A stretch of 64,000 bases of DNA from Acidobacteriota bacterium (GCA_023389035.1 JAEWFC010000038.1:500359-564358); one strand, 5' to 3'. Positions 54,627 to 63,441 are shown, counted from the stretch's first letter. The notes: generated from the sequence alone by a model not told the origin. Numbers and translations: made by a program.

Positions 54627-55187
54627 TTACTTACCGGTCTTGCCCGGCTTTAATTTGTACAAACGGTCCGAGTATCTTACGCCCTTGCCCTTATAGGCAT
54701 CAGGCTTTCTGAGCCTGTTGAGTTCCGCAGCGACCTGTCCAAGCTTCTGTTTGTCGATTCCGCTAAGCGTTATCGTCAGCTGATACTGGTTGATCGAGGT
54801 CTTAGTGTTAACACGCTCGGTTTTTGCCTGGATGCCTTCGGGAAGTACGTATTCCACTGGGTGTGAATACCCAAGTGCGAAAACGATCTTATTGCCCTGC
54901 ACCTCAGCCTTATAACCAACGCCGACCACGTCCATCTTTTTCTCAAAGCCTTCAGTTACTCCAACCACAGCACTGTTCGCCAATGCCCGTGCGAGCCCAT
55001 GAAACGCCTTGAAGCTGTCGTCCTTACGTTCGGCGACCAGGTTTCCTTCATCAAGCTTGAACTCGACGCCACTCGGCACCGGCGTGCTCAGGGTTCCCTT
55101 CGGCCCTTTTACTTCGAGAGACGCGTCACCGATGGTGACCGTTACGCCCGACGGGATAGTGATCGGTTTTTTTCCTACACGTGACAT
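54627..55187 (-). CDS. rplF: 50S ribosomal protein L6
   Basis: 186 residues from ATG 55187 (MSRVGKKPITIPSGVTVTIG). Two L6 repeats: VKGPKGTLSTPVP and LGYSHPVEYVLPEGI, ending in PDAYKGKGVRYSDRLYKLKP. Normal length. Confidence 0.97.
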   Translation of the reverse strand: MSRVGKKPITIPSGVTVTIGDASLEVKGPKGTLSTPVPSGVEFKLDEGNLVAERKDDSFKAFHGLARALANSAVVGVTEGFEKKMDVVGVGYKAEVQGNKIVFALGYSHPVEYVLPEGIQAKTERVNTKTSINQYQLTITLSGIDKQKLGQVAAELNRLRKPDAYKGKGVRYSDRLYKLKPGKTGK

Positions 55188-55245
55188 AATTTCTTTCCAA
55201 GCGTTCGTCTGCAAAACATTGCTCGCACCCGCCGCCTAATGATAT

Positions 55246-55638
55246 TTAGTAAACCTGAGCTAGGATCTCGCCGCCCATATTCTCTTTCCGGGCTCGCTTT
55301 CCGCTCATTAGTCCGGCAGAAGTTGAAACGATATTTATACCGTAACCGCCTAGGACCTTCGGAATATCGGATGCACCGACGTAGACGCGGCGACCGGGTG
55401 TTGAAACGCGAGACAAATGTGTGATCGACGAAGTACCTTTCGCGTCATAACGAAGGAAAATTCGGATGACATACTTGATGCCTTCACCCTTCGTGCTGAA
55501 ATTGTTGATATAGCCCTCTTCCTTAAGGATTCTAGCGACTTCCAGTTTCAGCTTTGAACCCGGAATATCAACACGCGGATGATTCGCGGCGATCGCGTTT
55601 CGGATGCGTGTGAGCATATCGGCTATTGGATCTGTCAT
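55246..55638 (-). CDS. rpsH: 30S ribosomal protein S8
   Basis: 130 residues. DPIADMLTRIRNAIAANHPR at the start and STSAGLMSGKRARKENMGGE at the end, full length. S8 represses the spc operon in E. coli; no such site was sought here. Confidence 0.97.
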   Translation of the reverse strand: MTDPIADMLTRIRNAIAANHPRVDIPGSKLKLEVARILKEEGYINNFSTKGEGIKYVIRIFLRYDAKGTSSITHLSRVSTPGRRVYVGASDIPKVLGGYGINIVSTSAGLMSGKRARKENMGGEILAQVY

Positions 55639-55698
55639 TACTATTAACTCCGTTTATTATTTGCGTGGTTCAGCCTCCGGCCGCCTTCCGCATCCTAA

Positions 55699-56004
55699 CT
55701 ACCAGCTAGATTTAACTACTCCGGGGATCTGTCCCTGGAGAGCAAGGTCACGAAGTGCGACACGAGAAATGCCGAACTTACGCAGATAACCACGGGGACG
55801 GCCCGACTGTGAACAGCGGTTGCGAACCCTTACCGGGCTCGCGTCACGCGGCATCTTCTGCAGCGTTATTACCGCCTCGTCAACCTGCTCCGGGGTCGAT
55901 TTCGGATCATTAATGATCTTTTTCATCGCGGCTCGTCGTTCTGCCCAAAGGGTGACCTTTGCCTTGCGGTCGTTGTTCTTTACGATTTTGCTGATCTTTG
56001 CCAT
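55699..56004 (-). CDS. rpsN: 30S ribosomal protein S14, zinc-free long type
   Basis: 101 residues. SPVRVRNRCSQSGRPRGYLR and KFGISRVALRDLALQGQIPG. It lacks the CxxC pairs of the zinc form, so this genome combines a zinc-free S14 with zinc-type S4 and L36. Confidence 0.96.
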   Translation of the reverse strand: MAKISKIVKNNDRKAKVTLWAERRAAMKKIINDPKSTPEQVDEAVITLQKMPRDASPVRVRNRCSQSGRPRGYLRKFGISRVALRDLALQGQIPGVVKSSW

Positions 56005-56018
56005 TTATCTTTGATCCA

Positions 56019-56558
56019 TTACTGCCTAAAAGGCATTCCTAGAGCTTTCAACAGCGAGCGTGCCTGCTCGTCGTTTGTCGCGGTCGTCACGATCGAGATA
56101 TTCATACCCCTGGTCTTGTCGACCTTATTAAAATCGATTTCCGGAAATATCAACTGTTCGCGAACTCCTAACGTGTAGTTTCCGCGGCCGTCAAAGGCCT
56201 TGCCGGACACACCGCGAAAATCTCGAACCCGAGGAAGAGCTACTGAGATAAGTCTATCGAGAAATTCGTACATACGGTCCCCGCGAAGCGTGACCATCGT
56301 GCCGATATTCATTCCCTGACGAAGCTTGAATGCGGCGATCGATTTTTTCGCCTTGGTTACCACCGGCTTCTGGCCGGTAATAGTTTTCAGTTCTTCAGTC
56401 GCTACATCTAGGATCTTTGCATTTGCGCTCGCCTCGCCGAGACCCATGTTAATTACGATCTTCTCGACCTTAGGAACTGCCATCGGGTTCTTTATGTCGA
56501 ACTCCTTCGCGAGTGCTCCGGCGATCTCTTTCTTGTATTTTTCTTTAAGTCTAGCCAT
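56019..56558 (-). CDS. rplE: 50S ribosomal protein L5
   Basis: 179 residues from ATG 56558 (MARLKEKYKKEIAGALAKEF). NPMAVPKVEKIVINMGLGEA, TKAKKSIAAFKLRQGMNIGT and LPRVRDFRGVSGKAFDGRGN are the 5S rRNA-binding signatures. Normal length. Confidence 0.97.
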   Translation of the reverse strand: MARLKEKYKKEIAGALAKEFDIKNPMAVPKVEKIVINMGLGEASANAKILDVATEELKTITGQKPVVTKAKKSIAAFKLRQGMNIGTMVTLRGDRMYEFLDRLISVALPRVRDFRGVSGKAFDGRGNYTLGVREQLIFPEIDFNKVDKTRGMNISIVTTATNDEQARSLLKALGMPFRQ

Positions 56559-56611
56559 TGTTTGAGTTTCCTCGCTTGGGTTTCGGCTCCACGCCGTTTC
56601 CAAACATCAAA

Positions 56612-57040
56612 CTATTCGTCTGTTGCCTCTTCCTTCTCACGCTTCGGCTCTTTCTTGCCGAAGACATCCGGCTCAGTTATGACTTTGCCGCTCTTTGCGA
56701 CGCGAACCTTTTTTCCGTCACGTTCTTCGTATCGCACACGGGTCGGCTTTCCAGTCTCGGGATCGATCAACGCGACGTTCGAGACATTTACCCAGGCTTC
56801 CATCTCTTTGATGCCGCCCTCGCGATTCATTTGAGGAACGGGCTTTTGGTGGCGCTTTACGATCATCGCCCCTTCTACCTTCACCTTTCCGTTGCGTGCA
56901 TCTACGGCAATGACGCGACCGCGAAGCGGTTGACGCTTGCCTGCGCTGTCGTACCGGTTGTATTCCTTGCCGGAAATGAAGACGACCTGGTCGCCCCGCT
57001 TGATCCTGCTTTTAACTGTTCCTATCTTTGCCGTCTTCAT
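56612..57040 (-). CDS. rplX: 50S ribosomal protein L24 with C-terminal extension
   Basis: 142 residues from ATG 57040 (MKTAKIGTVKSRIKRGDQVV). KOW motif region (VVFISGKEYNRYDSAGKRQP with GRVIAVDARNGKVKVEGAMI) and MNREGGIKEMEAWVNVSNVA. The usual length is about 105; here about 30 charged residues follow (EPDVFGKKEPKREKEEATDE). Confidence 0.95.
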   Translation of the reverse strand: MKTAKIGTVKSRIKRGDQVVFISGKEYNRYDSAGKRQPLRGRVIAVDARNGKVKVEGAMIVKRHQKPVPQMNREGGIKEMEAWVNVSNVALIDPETGKPTRVRYEERDGKKVRVAKSGKVITEPDVFGKKEPKREKEEATDE

Positions 57041-57087
57041 GTTCTGCTCACCTGATATGGATTTGCTCAAATCCCAATGTTTTGATC

Positions 57088-57456
57088 CTAGATGACCTCC
57101 GGCGCAAGGCTAACGATCTTCATAAAGTTCTTTTCACGAAGTTCGCGTGCGACCGGTCCAAAAACGCGGGTACCTACAGGAGTTCCATCGTCCTTTATAA
57201 GGACCGCCGCATTCTCATCGAATCGGATATACGAACCGTCCTTCCGGCGGACCTCTTTCCGTGTTCGCACGATAACGGCGTTGTAAACTTTGCCCTTCTT
57301 AGCGGTGCCGTCCGGCGAAGCTTCTTTTACGGTGACCTTGATCTTGTCGCCGAGCCGAGCTATCTTGCTGGTCGAACCGCCGATAGGCATGATCATAACC
57401 ACACGCTTGGCTCCTGAATTATCCGCGACCGCCAATGAGGTCTGCATCTGAATCAT
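57088..57456 (-). CDS. rplN: 50S ribosomal protein L14
   Basis: 122 residues, the standard length. IQMQTSLAVADNSGAKRVVM and GDKIKVTVKEASPDGTAKKG, then FDENAAVLIKDDGTPVGTRV and FGPVARELREKNFMKIVSLA. Confidence 0.97.
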   Translation of the reverse strand: MIQMQTSLAVADNSGAKRVVMIMPIGGSTSKIARLGDKIKVTVKEASPDGTAKKGKVYNAVIVRTRKEVRRKDGSYIRFDENAAVLIKDDGTPVGTRVFGPVARELREKNFMKIVSLAPEVI

Positions 57457-57523
57457 ATCGTTATCTCCTGCTGCGGCCTTTGCCTTTCGCGGCGTGCATC
57501 ACGCAGCATTACCACCTTCAAAA

Positions 57524-58027
57524 TTACAATTCTGCCTTATGGATGATCTCGACAACACGCCATCGCTTTCTTGCTGAGAGTGGCCTGGTTTCAACGATCC
57601 TCACCTTATCCCCGATCTTCGCGCCAGTTTCGTCGTGCGCCATGAACTTCTTGCGCTTGCGAATGTATTTCCGATAGATCGGGTGCTTAACGAGACGGTC
57701 TACACGAACAACAACGGTGTTCGTCATCTTGTCCGACGAAACGACACCGATTTTTTCCGCACGTTTACCCTTCGCGACCTGCTTCGGCTCATCAGAACCA
57801 GTGACCGCAGAAGCGATCGCAGATGCTCCCGCTCCGATGGTATCTACGACCGTTTCAGCAGCAGCGGCAACCGTATCGATCACATCTTCGACGATCGATG
57901 ATTCGCTCGACTCCGCGGTTGCATCCGCCGAGTTGTCAGATTGAGCTTCAACGGCGTTACCGGTCGTTACTTCTGTTTCGGCAGCGTCACTAACTTCGCT
58001 CGTCTCGTCTATTTTCTTCTTTGCCAT
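57524..58027 (-). CDS. rpsQ: 30S ribosomal protein S17 with long acidic N-terminal extension
   Basis: 167 residues, about twice the usual 85. The S17 core starts near residue 88 (KRAEKIGVVSSDKMTNTVVV, RLVKHPIYRKYIRKRKKFMA, GDKVRIVETRPLSARKRWRV). The first about 85 residues are Ala/Glu/Ser/Thr-rich and acidic (ETEVTTGNAVEAQSDNSADA), including a hydrophobic helix-like centre (VIDTVAAAAETVVDTIGAGA). ATG 58027 has GGC-GAAG-type upstream sequence only loosely; an internal start at Met101 cannot give a complete core, so the long form is favoured. Confidence 0.9.
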   Translation of the reverse strand: MAKKKIDETSEVSDAAETEVTTGNAVEAQSDNSADATAESSESSIVEDVIDTVAAAAETVVDTIGAGASAIASAVTGSDEPKQVAKGKRAEKIGVVSSDKMTNTVVVRVDRLVKHPIYRKYIRKRKKFMAHDETGAKIGDKVRIVETRPLSARKRWRVVEIIHKAEL

Positions 58028-58040
58028 TATCTTCTAAGTC

Positions 58041-58253
58041 CTACGCCTTCGCGGTACGATTCTTTTCTTCGATCAGTGTGTAAACGCGCGCAAGCGTCTT
58101 TTTTTCACGGCGGATATCGTTGACCGTCTCGCCCACTCCGAGAGTCTTTCTAAACTTAAGTCTAAAGAGAGACTCCTTTAATGCGTCGGCCTGATCCTTT
58201 AGTTCTTCGAGATTCATTTCCCGAAGCTGGTCCATCGTTTCCTTGCGTTTCAT
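58041..58253 (-). CDS. rpmC: 50S ribosomal protein L29
   Basis: 70 residues. QLREMNLEELKDQADALKES then LFRLKFRKTLGVGETVNDIR, the two-helix hairpin of L29. The start is 2 bp after the stop of rplP. Confidence 0.96.
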   Translation of the reverse strand: MKRKETMDQLREMNLEELKDQADALKESLFRLKFRKTLGVGETVNDIRREKKTLARVYTLIEEKNRTAKA

Positions 58254-58255
58254 TT

Positions 58256-58678
58256 CTAAACAACGCCTCCTTCAAGGTCGGCACGCGTCACAAACTTTGT
58301 CTTGATCGGAAGCTTTTGTGCCGCAAGGCGGAAAGCCTCGCGTGCAAGTGCCTCGTCAACACCTTGGATCTCATACATCACACGTCCCGGCTTAATAACA
58401 GCGACCCAGTGATCGGGTGCGCCTTTTCCGGAACCCATACGGGTTTCAGCGGGCTTTTTGGTGATTGGCTTATCCGGGAACATACGGATCCAGATCTTAC
58501 CGCCACGTTTTACGTGACGAGTCATCGCGATACGAGCCGCTTCGATCTGGCGGTCCGTGATCCAGCCCGCTTCAAGTGCTTTCAGCCCAAAGTCACCAAA
58601 ATCGAGATTTTCGCCACGGGTCGCCTTTCCACGCATGCGGCCTTTCATCACTCGACGGTGCTTGACCTTTTTCGGCAT
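58256..58678 (-). CDS. rplP: 50S ribosomal protein L16
   Basis: 140 residues from ATG 58678 (MPKKVKHRRVMKGRMRGKAT). LDFGDFGLKALEAGWITDRQ, IEAARIAMTRHVKRGGKIWI, GSGKGAPDHWVAVIKPGRVM. Full length, with rpmC 2 bp downstream. Confidence 0.97.
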   Translation of the reverse strand: MPKKVKHRRVMKGRMRGKATRGENLDFGDFGLKALEAGWITDRQIEAARIAMTRHVKRGGKIWIRMFPDKPITKKPAETRMGSGKGAPDHWVAVIKPGRVMYEIQGVDEALAREAFRLAAQKLPIKTKFVTRADLEGGVV

Positions 58679-58777
58679 CAACATAAACTTCTTCTCCAGT
58701 TGTCGGTGGTCAAAGGTCCGCGACCTAACCTACCGCTTCATGTACTAGCAATCATTCTGATCAGCGTCGGCCGATCA

Positions 58778-59518
58778 CTATCGTCGGTCGTCGCGACGCG
58801 GGCGTCGATCTCCGCGGCCTCGTCCACCCGAGCGGTCCGCCTTCGGTTCGATCATCGGATCGGTCGTCGTACCGCGTGCCATCGACGCATTCGCATCAAG
58901 GATCTCACCGCGATAAATCCAAACCTTTACTCCGATAATGCCGAACGTCGTCAGTGCTTCAGCAAAACCGTAATCCACGTCAGCCCGCAGCGTGTGCAGC
59001 GGAAGACGTCCCTCGAGCGACCATTCCGTGCGTGCGATCTCAGCTCCGTTCAAACGGCCCGATATCATTACCTTGATACCTTGTGCACCGAAGCGGATGG
59101 ACTCTTCCATCGTCTTCTTCATCGCACGGCGAAAAGCGATGCGCTTTTCAAGCTGCTGCGTGATCTTTTCTGCCTGTAGCTGGGCATTCAGCTCAGGGTG
59201 GCGTATCTCCTGTATTGAGATCAGAACTTCACGGCCCGTTTTTCTTGATAGGTCCTCTCGAAGCTTATCGATCTCAGCGCCCTTGCGGCCGATGATGATA
59301 CCGGGACGAGCCGTGTAAATAATGATCTTCATTCGGGCTGCAGCACGCTCGATATCGATATGCGAAACACCGCCGCCGGAGAACTTCTTCTTCAGATCAC
59401 GCTTGAGCTCTAGGTCCTCTGCCAGATACTTTGCGAAATCCTGTTTCGTGTACCAGTGCGAGTGCCAGTCTTTGTTGTATCCGACCCTAAAGCCGTATGG
59501 ATGAACTTTCTGTCCCAT
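58778..59518 (-). CDS. rpsC: 30S ribosomal protein S3
   Basis: 246 residues. GQKVHPYGFRVGYNKDWHSH at the start; KH domain (TARPGIIIGRKGAEIDKLRE) and C-terminal S3 domain (VMISGRLNGAEIARTEWSLE). The tail after about 220 is Arg/Asp/Gly-rich (KADRSGGRGRGDRRPRRDDR), a basic extension. Confidence 0.97.
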   Translation of the reverse strand: MGQKVHPYGFRVGYNKDWHSHWYTKQDFAKYLAEDLELKRDLKKKFSGGGVSHIDIERAAARMKIIIYTARPGIIIGRKGAEIDKLREDLSRKTGREVLISIQEIRHPELNAQLQAEKITQQLEKRIAFRRAMKKTMEESIRFGAQGIKVMISGRLNGAEIARTEWSLEGRLPLHTLRADVDYGFAEALTTFGIIGVKVWIYRGEILDANASMARGTTTDPMIEPKADRSGGRGRGDRRPRRDDRR

Positions 59519-59530
59519 ATTAAATACCTT

Positions 59531-60232
59531 TTACTGCCGTTCGAGCTCCTCGTTGTTCCGCTCCATTACTTCATCAACGGGCTTCGATTCATTGCTGTGA
59601 GCCTCCGCATCGGTTGAGGCATTCTTGGCGTCCGCGACTTCAGCTTCATTCTCAACCACCGCGGTCTCAAGATTCTCAGCCGCTGCGGTTTCAGTTATGT
59701 TTTGCTCAGCCGTCTCGACTGCCGGAGTCTCAACTTCTTCTGCCTCTAGCTTTGCAGCCTTAGCTGGGGCTTTCTTTGCAGCCGGTCTCGCCTTTTTCGC
59801 ACCAGCTTCAGCCTTGCGGGCCTCGGCACGTTCGGCACGAGCGGCCTCGGCCAGAAGTTCCTTCTCGGACTTTACCTTTTCATCGCTCGTCACCGCGATC
59901 GTGATGTGGCAATAGTGACGCTGTTCGCGGTAAGCACGGCCCTGCGGTGCAGGACGCATACGGCGGCGATTCTTCGTCGGACCCATGTCGACGAAGCACG
60001 TCTTGATCCACAGATCGTCCGGGTCAACCGCGATATTCTGCTGCTCTGCCTGATACGTAGCATTCGCAATTGCTGAGTTTAGGCATTTCGCGATCGGGTC
60101 GGCAGCACGCTTTTCCGTGAACTTTAGGATCGAAAGTGCCCGCGACACGTTTTGGCCGCGGATCAGGTCGATCACAAGTCGCGCCTTGCGTGGCGAGCCC
60201 TTAAGATATTTTGTTTTTGCTATCGCTTCCAT
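59531..60232 (-). CDS. rplV: 50S ribosomal protein L22 with long C-terminal extension
   Basis: 233 residues; the family is about 110-115. The core (1-115) has AKTKYLKGSPRKARLVIDLI and DMGPTKNRRRMRPAPQGRAY, the beta-hairpin that reaches the exit tunnel. About 115 extra residues follow: a Lys/Ala helix-like part (AARAERAEARKAEAGAKKAR) and an acidic part (VETAEQNITETAAAENLETA). No stop codon interrupts it. Confidence 0.95.
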   Translation of the reverse strand: MEAIAKTKYLKGSPRKARLVIDLIRGQNVSRALSILKFTEKRAADPIAKCLNSAIANATYQAEQQNIAVDPDDLWIKTCFVDMGPTKNRRRMRPAPQGRAYREQRHYCHITIAVTSDEKVKSEKELLAEAARAERAEARKAEAGAKKARPAAKKAPAKAAKLEAEEVETPAVETAEQNITETAAAENLETAVVENEAEVADAKNASTDAEAHSNESKPVDEVMERNNEELERQ

Positions 60233-60257
60233 AACATTTCAGTGAATCGTCAGTTCA

Positions 60258-60548
60258 CTATTTTCGCTTCGCCATCTTCTCCGCTTTTGTTCCCGGGTGG
60301 CCTTTGAACATTCGTGTCGGCGAAAACTCACCGAGCTTGTGGCCGACCATGTTCTCCGTAACAAAAACCGGAATGTGGCGTTTTCCATTGTGTACGCCGA
60401 ATGTAAGTCCAACCATGTCCGGCGAGATCGTCGAACGTCGTGACCAGGTCTTGATCGCGGTCGGCTTTTTGCCGCCATCGGCAATTCTTTTCAACTGCTT
60501 CGCGACGCTAAGGTCAATGAACGGCCCTTTCTTTAATGAACGTGGCAT
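60258..60548 (-). CDS. rpsS: 30S ribosomal protein S19
   Basis: 96 residues. PRSLKKGPFIDLSVAKQLKR, KTWSRRSTISPDMVGLTFGV, KLGEFSPTRMFKGHPGTKAE. Full length. Confidence 0.97.
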   Translation of the reverse strand: MPRSLKKGPFIDLSVAKQLKRIADGGKKPTAIKTWSRRSTISPDMVGLTFGVHNGKRHIPVFVTENMVGHKLGEFSPTRMFKGHPGTKAEKMAKRK

Positions 60549-60611
60549 AAATCAATGTAAGATCCGGTTCAAAGGAATTGGATCGAGGACCCAAAAACCA
60601 ATTACCTAAAC

Positions 60612-61442
60612 CTATTTCCTTCTCCTGTCTTTCACGATCATATTGGTCGTGCGTTTGTTCCGTCGCGTTTTGTAACCGCGGGTTGGCTGTCCCCAGGGCG
60701 TTACAGGATGGCGTCCACCCGACGTCTTGCCTTCACCGCCACCATGCGGGTGATCTACCGGGTTCATTGCGACACCGCGAACTTTCGGACGCTTTCCTTT
60801 CCAGCGATTTCGTCCGGCCTTCCCTAGCGAAACATTCTCGTGCTCGGTATTGCCGACCTGTCCGACAGTCGCCATGCAGACAACAGGAACTCGCCGCACT
60901 TCGCCCGAAGGCATTCTCAGCTGAGCGTAATCGCCCTCTTTCGCAACGATCTGTGCAAAACCACCTGCCGAGCGGACCATCTGGCCGCCTTTGCCGGGAC
61001 GAAGTTCGATGTTGTGAACTTCGGTACCGAGCGGAATGTTCTTGATCGGTAAAGCGTTACCCGGCAGAATGTCCGCTTCTGCTCCGCTAAGGATCTGGGT
61101 GCCGACCTTTAGGCCGACAGGAGCGATGATGTAACGCTTCTCGCCGTCGAGGTACGTGATAAGGGCAATGTGTGCCGAACGGTTCGGATCGTATTCGATC
61201 TGCGAGACCTTTCCCGGGATGCCGGCCTTGTCACGTTTAAAATCGATCAGCCTGTAGTGCCGCTTGTGGCCTCCGCCGCGTCGCCGGATCGTGATCCGAC
61301 CGTCGTTATTGCGGCCCGAAATTCTTTTCTTCGGCTCGAGCAACGATTTCTCGGGTGTTGCTCCCGGCGTTAATTCGTCGCGCGTCAGATATGTCTGATA
61401 GCGGCGAGCCGGTGAAGTCGGTTTTAATCTCTTGATTCCCAT
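60612..61442 (-). CDS. rplB: 50S ribosomal protein L2
   Basis: 276 residues. ISGRNNDGRITIRRRGGGHK, then PGRGGQMVRSAGG-like GKGGQMVRSAGGFAQIVAKE and RGVAMNPVDHPHGGGEGKTS, the peptidyl transferase centre contact. Standard length. Confidence 0.97.
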   Translation of the reverse strand: MGIKRLKPTSPARRYQTYLTRDELTPGATPEKSLLEPKKRISGRNNDGRITIRRRGGGHKRHYRLIDFKRDKAGIPGKVSQIEYDPNRSAHIALITYLDGEKRYIIAPVGLKVGTQILSGAEADILPGNALPIKNIPLGTEVHNIELRPGKGGQMVRSAGGFAQIVAKEGDYAQLRMPSGEVRRVPVVCMATVGQVGNTEHENVSLGKAGRNRWKGKRPKVRGVAMNPVDHPHGGGEGKTSGGRHPVTPWGQPTRGYKTRRNKRTTNMIVKDRRRK

Positions 61443-61511
61443 AATTCTATTGTCAGTTGCCAGCCTCCGGTTCAGTAGTACTGGGTACCGGATACTGCTT
61501 ACTGCTCAAAT

Positions 61512-61841
61512 CTAGATCGCTTCAGCGTAATCGACCATTGGTTCGCCCTTGCGAAGAGTGACGTATGCTTTCTTCCAATTCGGTCGGCGGCCTTCCTGCC
61601 GTCCGCGGCGCTTCATTTTGCCCTCGTACTGAACAGTACGTACGGCGGCAACCTTTACATTAAAGATCTCTTCGACAGCCTTTTTGATATCCAGCTTGCC
61701 TGCAGTTCGTTCAACGCGAAAAGTCAGTACCTGGCCGGTCTTCCGACCGTTGTCCTCATCGGACGAATCCTCTTTAAGAATTACGCTCTTCTCGGTAACG
61801 ACCGGAGATTTCAGAATGTCCCAAACAGTGAAATTACTCAT
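61512..61841 (-). CDS. rplW: 50S ribosomal protein L23
   Basis: 109 residues from ATG 61841 (MSNFTVWDILKSPVVTEKSV). FRVERTAGKLDIKKAVEEIF and MKRRGRQEGRRPNWKKAYVT. Contains a short acidic insertion (KEDSSDEDNGRKTGQ). Its start overlaps the end of rplD by 8 bp. Confidence 0.96.
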   Translation of the reverse strand: MSNFTVWDILKSPVVTEKSVILKEDSSDEDNGRKTGQVLTFRVERTAGKLDIKKAVEEIFNVKVAAVRTVQYEGKMKRRGRQEGRRPNWKKAYVTLRKGEPMVDYAEAI

Positions 61842-62679
61842 TTTCGCCGGCCTCCTCATTCACGGTTTCCGTTTCGCTCGCGGTTGGCTCAGCCTTCTCC
61901 GCTTTCGGCTTAGCTTCTTTCTTCGCCGTTGCAGGTTTATCGCCGCCGCTGGCTGCCTTAGCCGTTTTTTTCGCCGCTTTCTTCGGAGCTTTCGTTTCCG
62001 CTATTTCTTCAGCCTCGTCAGCCTTCGTACCTTCGCGGGTCGGGTCGAGCAGGTCGTTCAGCTCTTCGATCGCCGCCTTCGAGATCAGAAGACGCTCGTG
62101 ATAGATGATGTCGTAAATATTGAGCCCGAAGCTGTTAGTGACCTTCGTCTTCTCGACGTTGCGAGCCGAAAGCACCAGGTTCGCATTGTCCAGCGAATCT
62201 ACCACCAGCGTTTTTGCTCGCTTTTTGTTCTCGACCAGTCCCAGTGAATCGACTGCAGCTAAAAAGTCTTTCGTCCGCGGGCCTTCAAAACCGAATTCAT
62301 CGATGATAATGATGTTGCCCTCGCGAAGCCTTTCGGAGAGTGCTGAGCGAAGTGCACCGCGGCGCATTTTCTTCGGCATCGCATATGACCAGTCCCGTGG
62401 CTGCGGGCCATGGACGTTACCCCCGCCCTTCCAAAGAGGCGACCTGAGCGATGCGATACGGGCACGGCCGGTTCCTTTCTGCTTCCAAAGCTTGCGGCCC
62501 GATCCGGAGACGTTTCCGCGAGTCTTGGTCGCGGATGTTCCCTGCCGGCCGTTCGCCTGATAGTTACGAACCGCAGCGTGGATCAAGGCTTCGTTAAGCT
62601 CGACGCCAAAAACAGCATCTGACAGCGTAACCTCGCCGACCTCGTTATTCTTCAAATTGCGAACCTTCACGGTAGGCAT
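61834..62679 (-). CDS. rplD: 50S ribosomal protein L4 with C-terminal extension
   Basis: 281 residues from ATG 62679 (MPTVKVRNLKNNEVGEVTLS), with GGAGAAG 4 nt upstream. Core: ARIASLRSPLWKGGGNVHGP and YAMPKKMRRGALRSALSERL; the usual length is about 205. The extra about 75 residues are Lys/Ala- then Glu-rich (APKKAAKKTAKAASGGDKPA, ETETVNEEAGENE). The rplW start lies inside the last codons. Confidence 0.95.
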   Translation of the reverse strand: MPTVKVRNLKNNEVGEVTLSDAVFGVELNEALIHAAVRNYQANGRQGTSATKTRGNVSGSGRKLWKQKGTGRARIASLRSPLWKGGGNVHGPQPRDWSYAMPKKMRRGALRSALSERLREGNIIIIDEFGFEGPRTKDFLAAVDSLGLVENKKRAKTLVVDSLDNANLVLSARNVEKTKVTNSFGLNIYDIIYHERLLISKAAIEELNDLLDPTREGTKADEAEEIAETKAPKKAAKKTAKAASGGDKPATAKKEAKPKAEKAEPTASETETVNEEAGENE

Positions 62680-62691
62680 AATCCTTCTCCT

Positions 62692-62745
62692 GTAAGAGTG
62701 ACGCCTTGAGGCGTTCAAGCAAAACGGCTGAGCCGCTACTCTTAC
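62692..62745. repeat. 54-bp palindromic element between rplC and rplD
   Basis: Begins GTAAGAGTGACGCC and ends GCCGCTACTCTTAC. Outer arms GTAAGAGT / ACTCTTAC pair perfectly; an inner hairpin, ACGCC-TTGA-GGCGT, and a CGGCTGAGCCG hairpin lie within. It fills the spacer between the rplC stop and the rplD ribosome binding site, and is related to the element at 63770-63834. Confidence 0.82.
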
Positions 62746-63384
62746 TTAGCTTTTCTTTACAATAACCAAACTTCCGTTGGCTCCGGGCACGGCTCCGCGA
62801 ACCATCAAAATATTGTTTTCAGCATCAACCTTCGCAACGGTCAAACCCTTTACCGTTACTCGGGCATCGCCCATGTGACCCGACGAACGCGTACCCTTAA
62901 TAACACGCGACGGGTATGCCGACTGACCGATCGAACCGGGACGGCGAACATTCATCGAACCGTGCGATTCGGGACCGCGTGAAAAGTTATGACGCTTGAT
63001 AGTACCTGCGAATCCGCGGCCCTTCGATTTGCCGACCACCTCGATCTTGTCGCCATCAGCGAAGACATCGACCTTGATCTGGTCGCCGACGGTCGCATCA
63101 GGAGCTTCTTCTAAACGGATCTCCTTTAGAATCCGGGTCGGCGGCGTTCCGGCCCCCGTTTTTTCAAAGTGCCCGCGAAGCGGCTTCGTCACGTTCTTCA
63201 TTCGGATCGGGTTGTCCTCAACGAAGCCAAGTTGAACAGCATTATAGCCGTCTGCACCTGCCGCACTTTTGGTCTGAACGACGACACATGGCCCTGCTTT
63301 GATGACCGTCACGGGGGTAACCGTGCCGTCCTCAGCAAAAAGCTGCGTCATTCCCATTTTTCTACCAATGATTCCGCTAATCAT
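62746..63384 (-). CDS. rplC: 50S ribosomal protein L3
   Basis: 212 residues. ISGIIGRKMGMTQLFAEDGT, GFAGTIKRHNFSRGPESHGS, and RRPGSIGQSAYPSRVIKGTR. Full length, no unusual tail. Confidence 0.97.
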   Translation of the reverse strand: MISGIIGRKMGMTQLFAEDGTVTPVTVIKAGPCVVVQTKSAAGADGYNAVQLGFVEDNPIRMKNVTKPLRGHFEKTGAGTPPTRILKEIRLEEAPDATVGDQIKVDVFADGDKIEVVGKSKGRGFAGTIKRHNFSRGPESHGSMNVRRPGSIGQSAYPSRVIKGTRSSGHMGDARVTVKGLTVAKVDAENNILMVRGAVPGANGSLVIVKKS

Positions 63385-63441
63385 AATTTTCCTAAGCCGT
63401 TCAAGTCTTCACTGTCTCGACTTCCAGACCAGACTTTCCGA

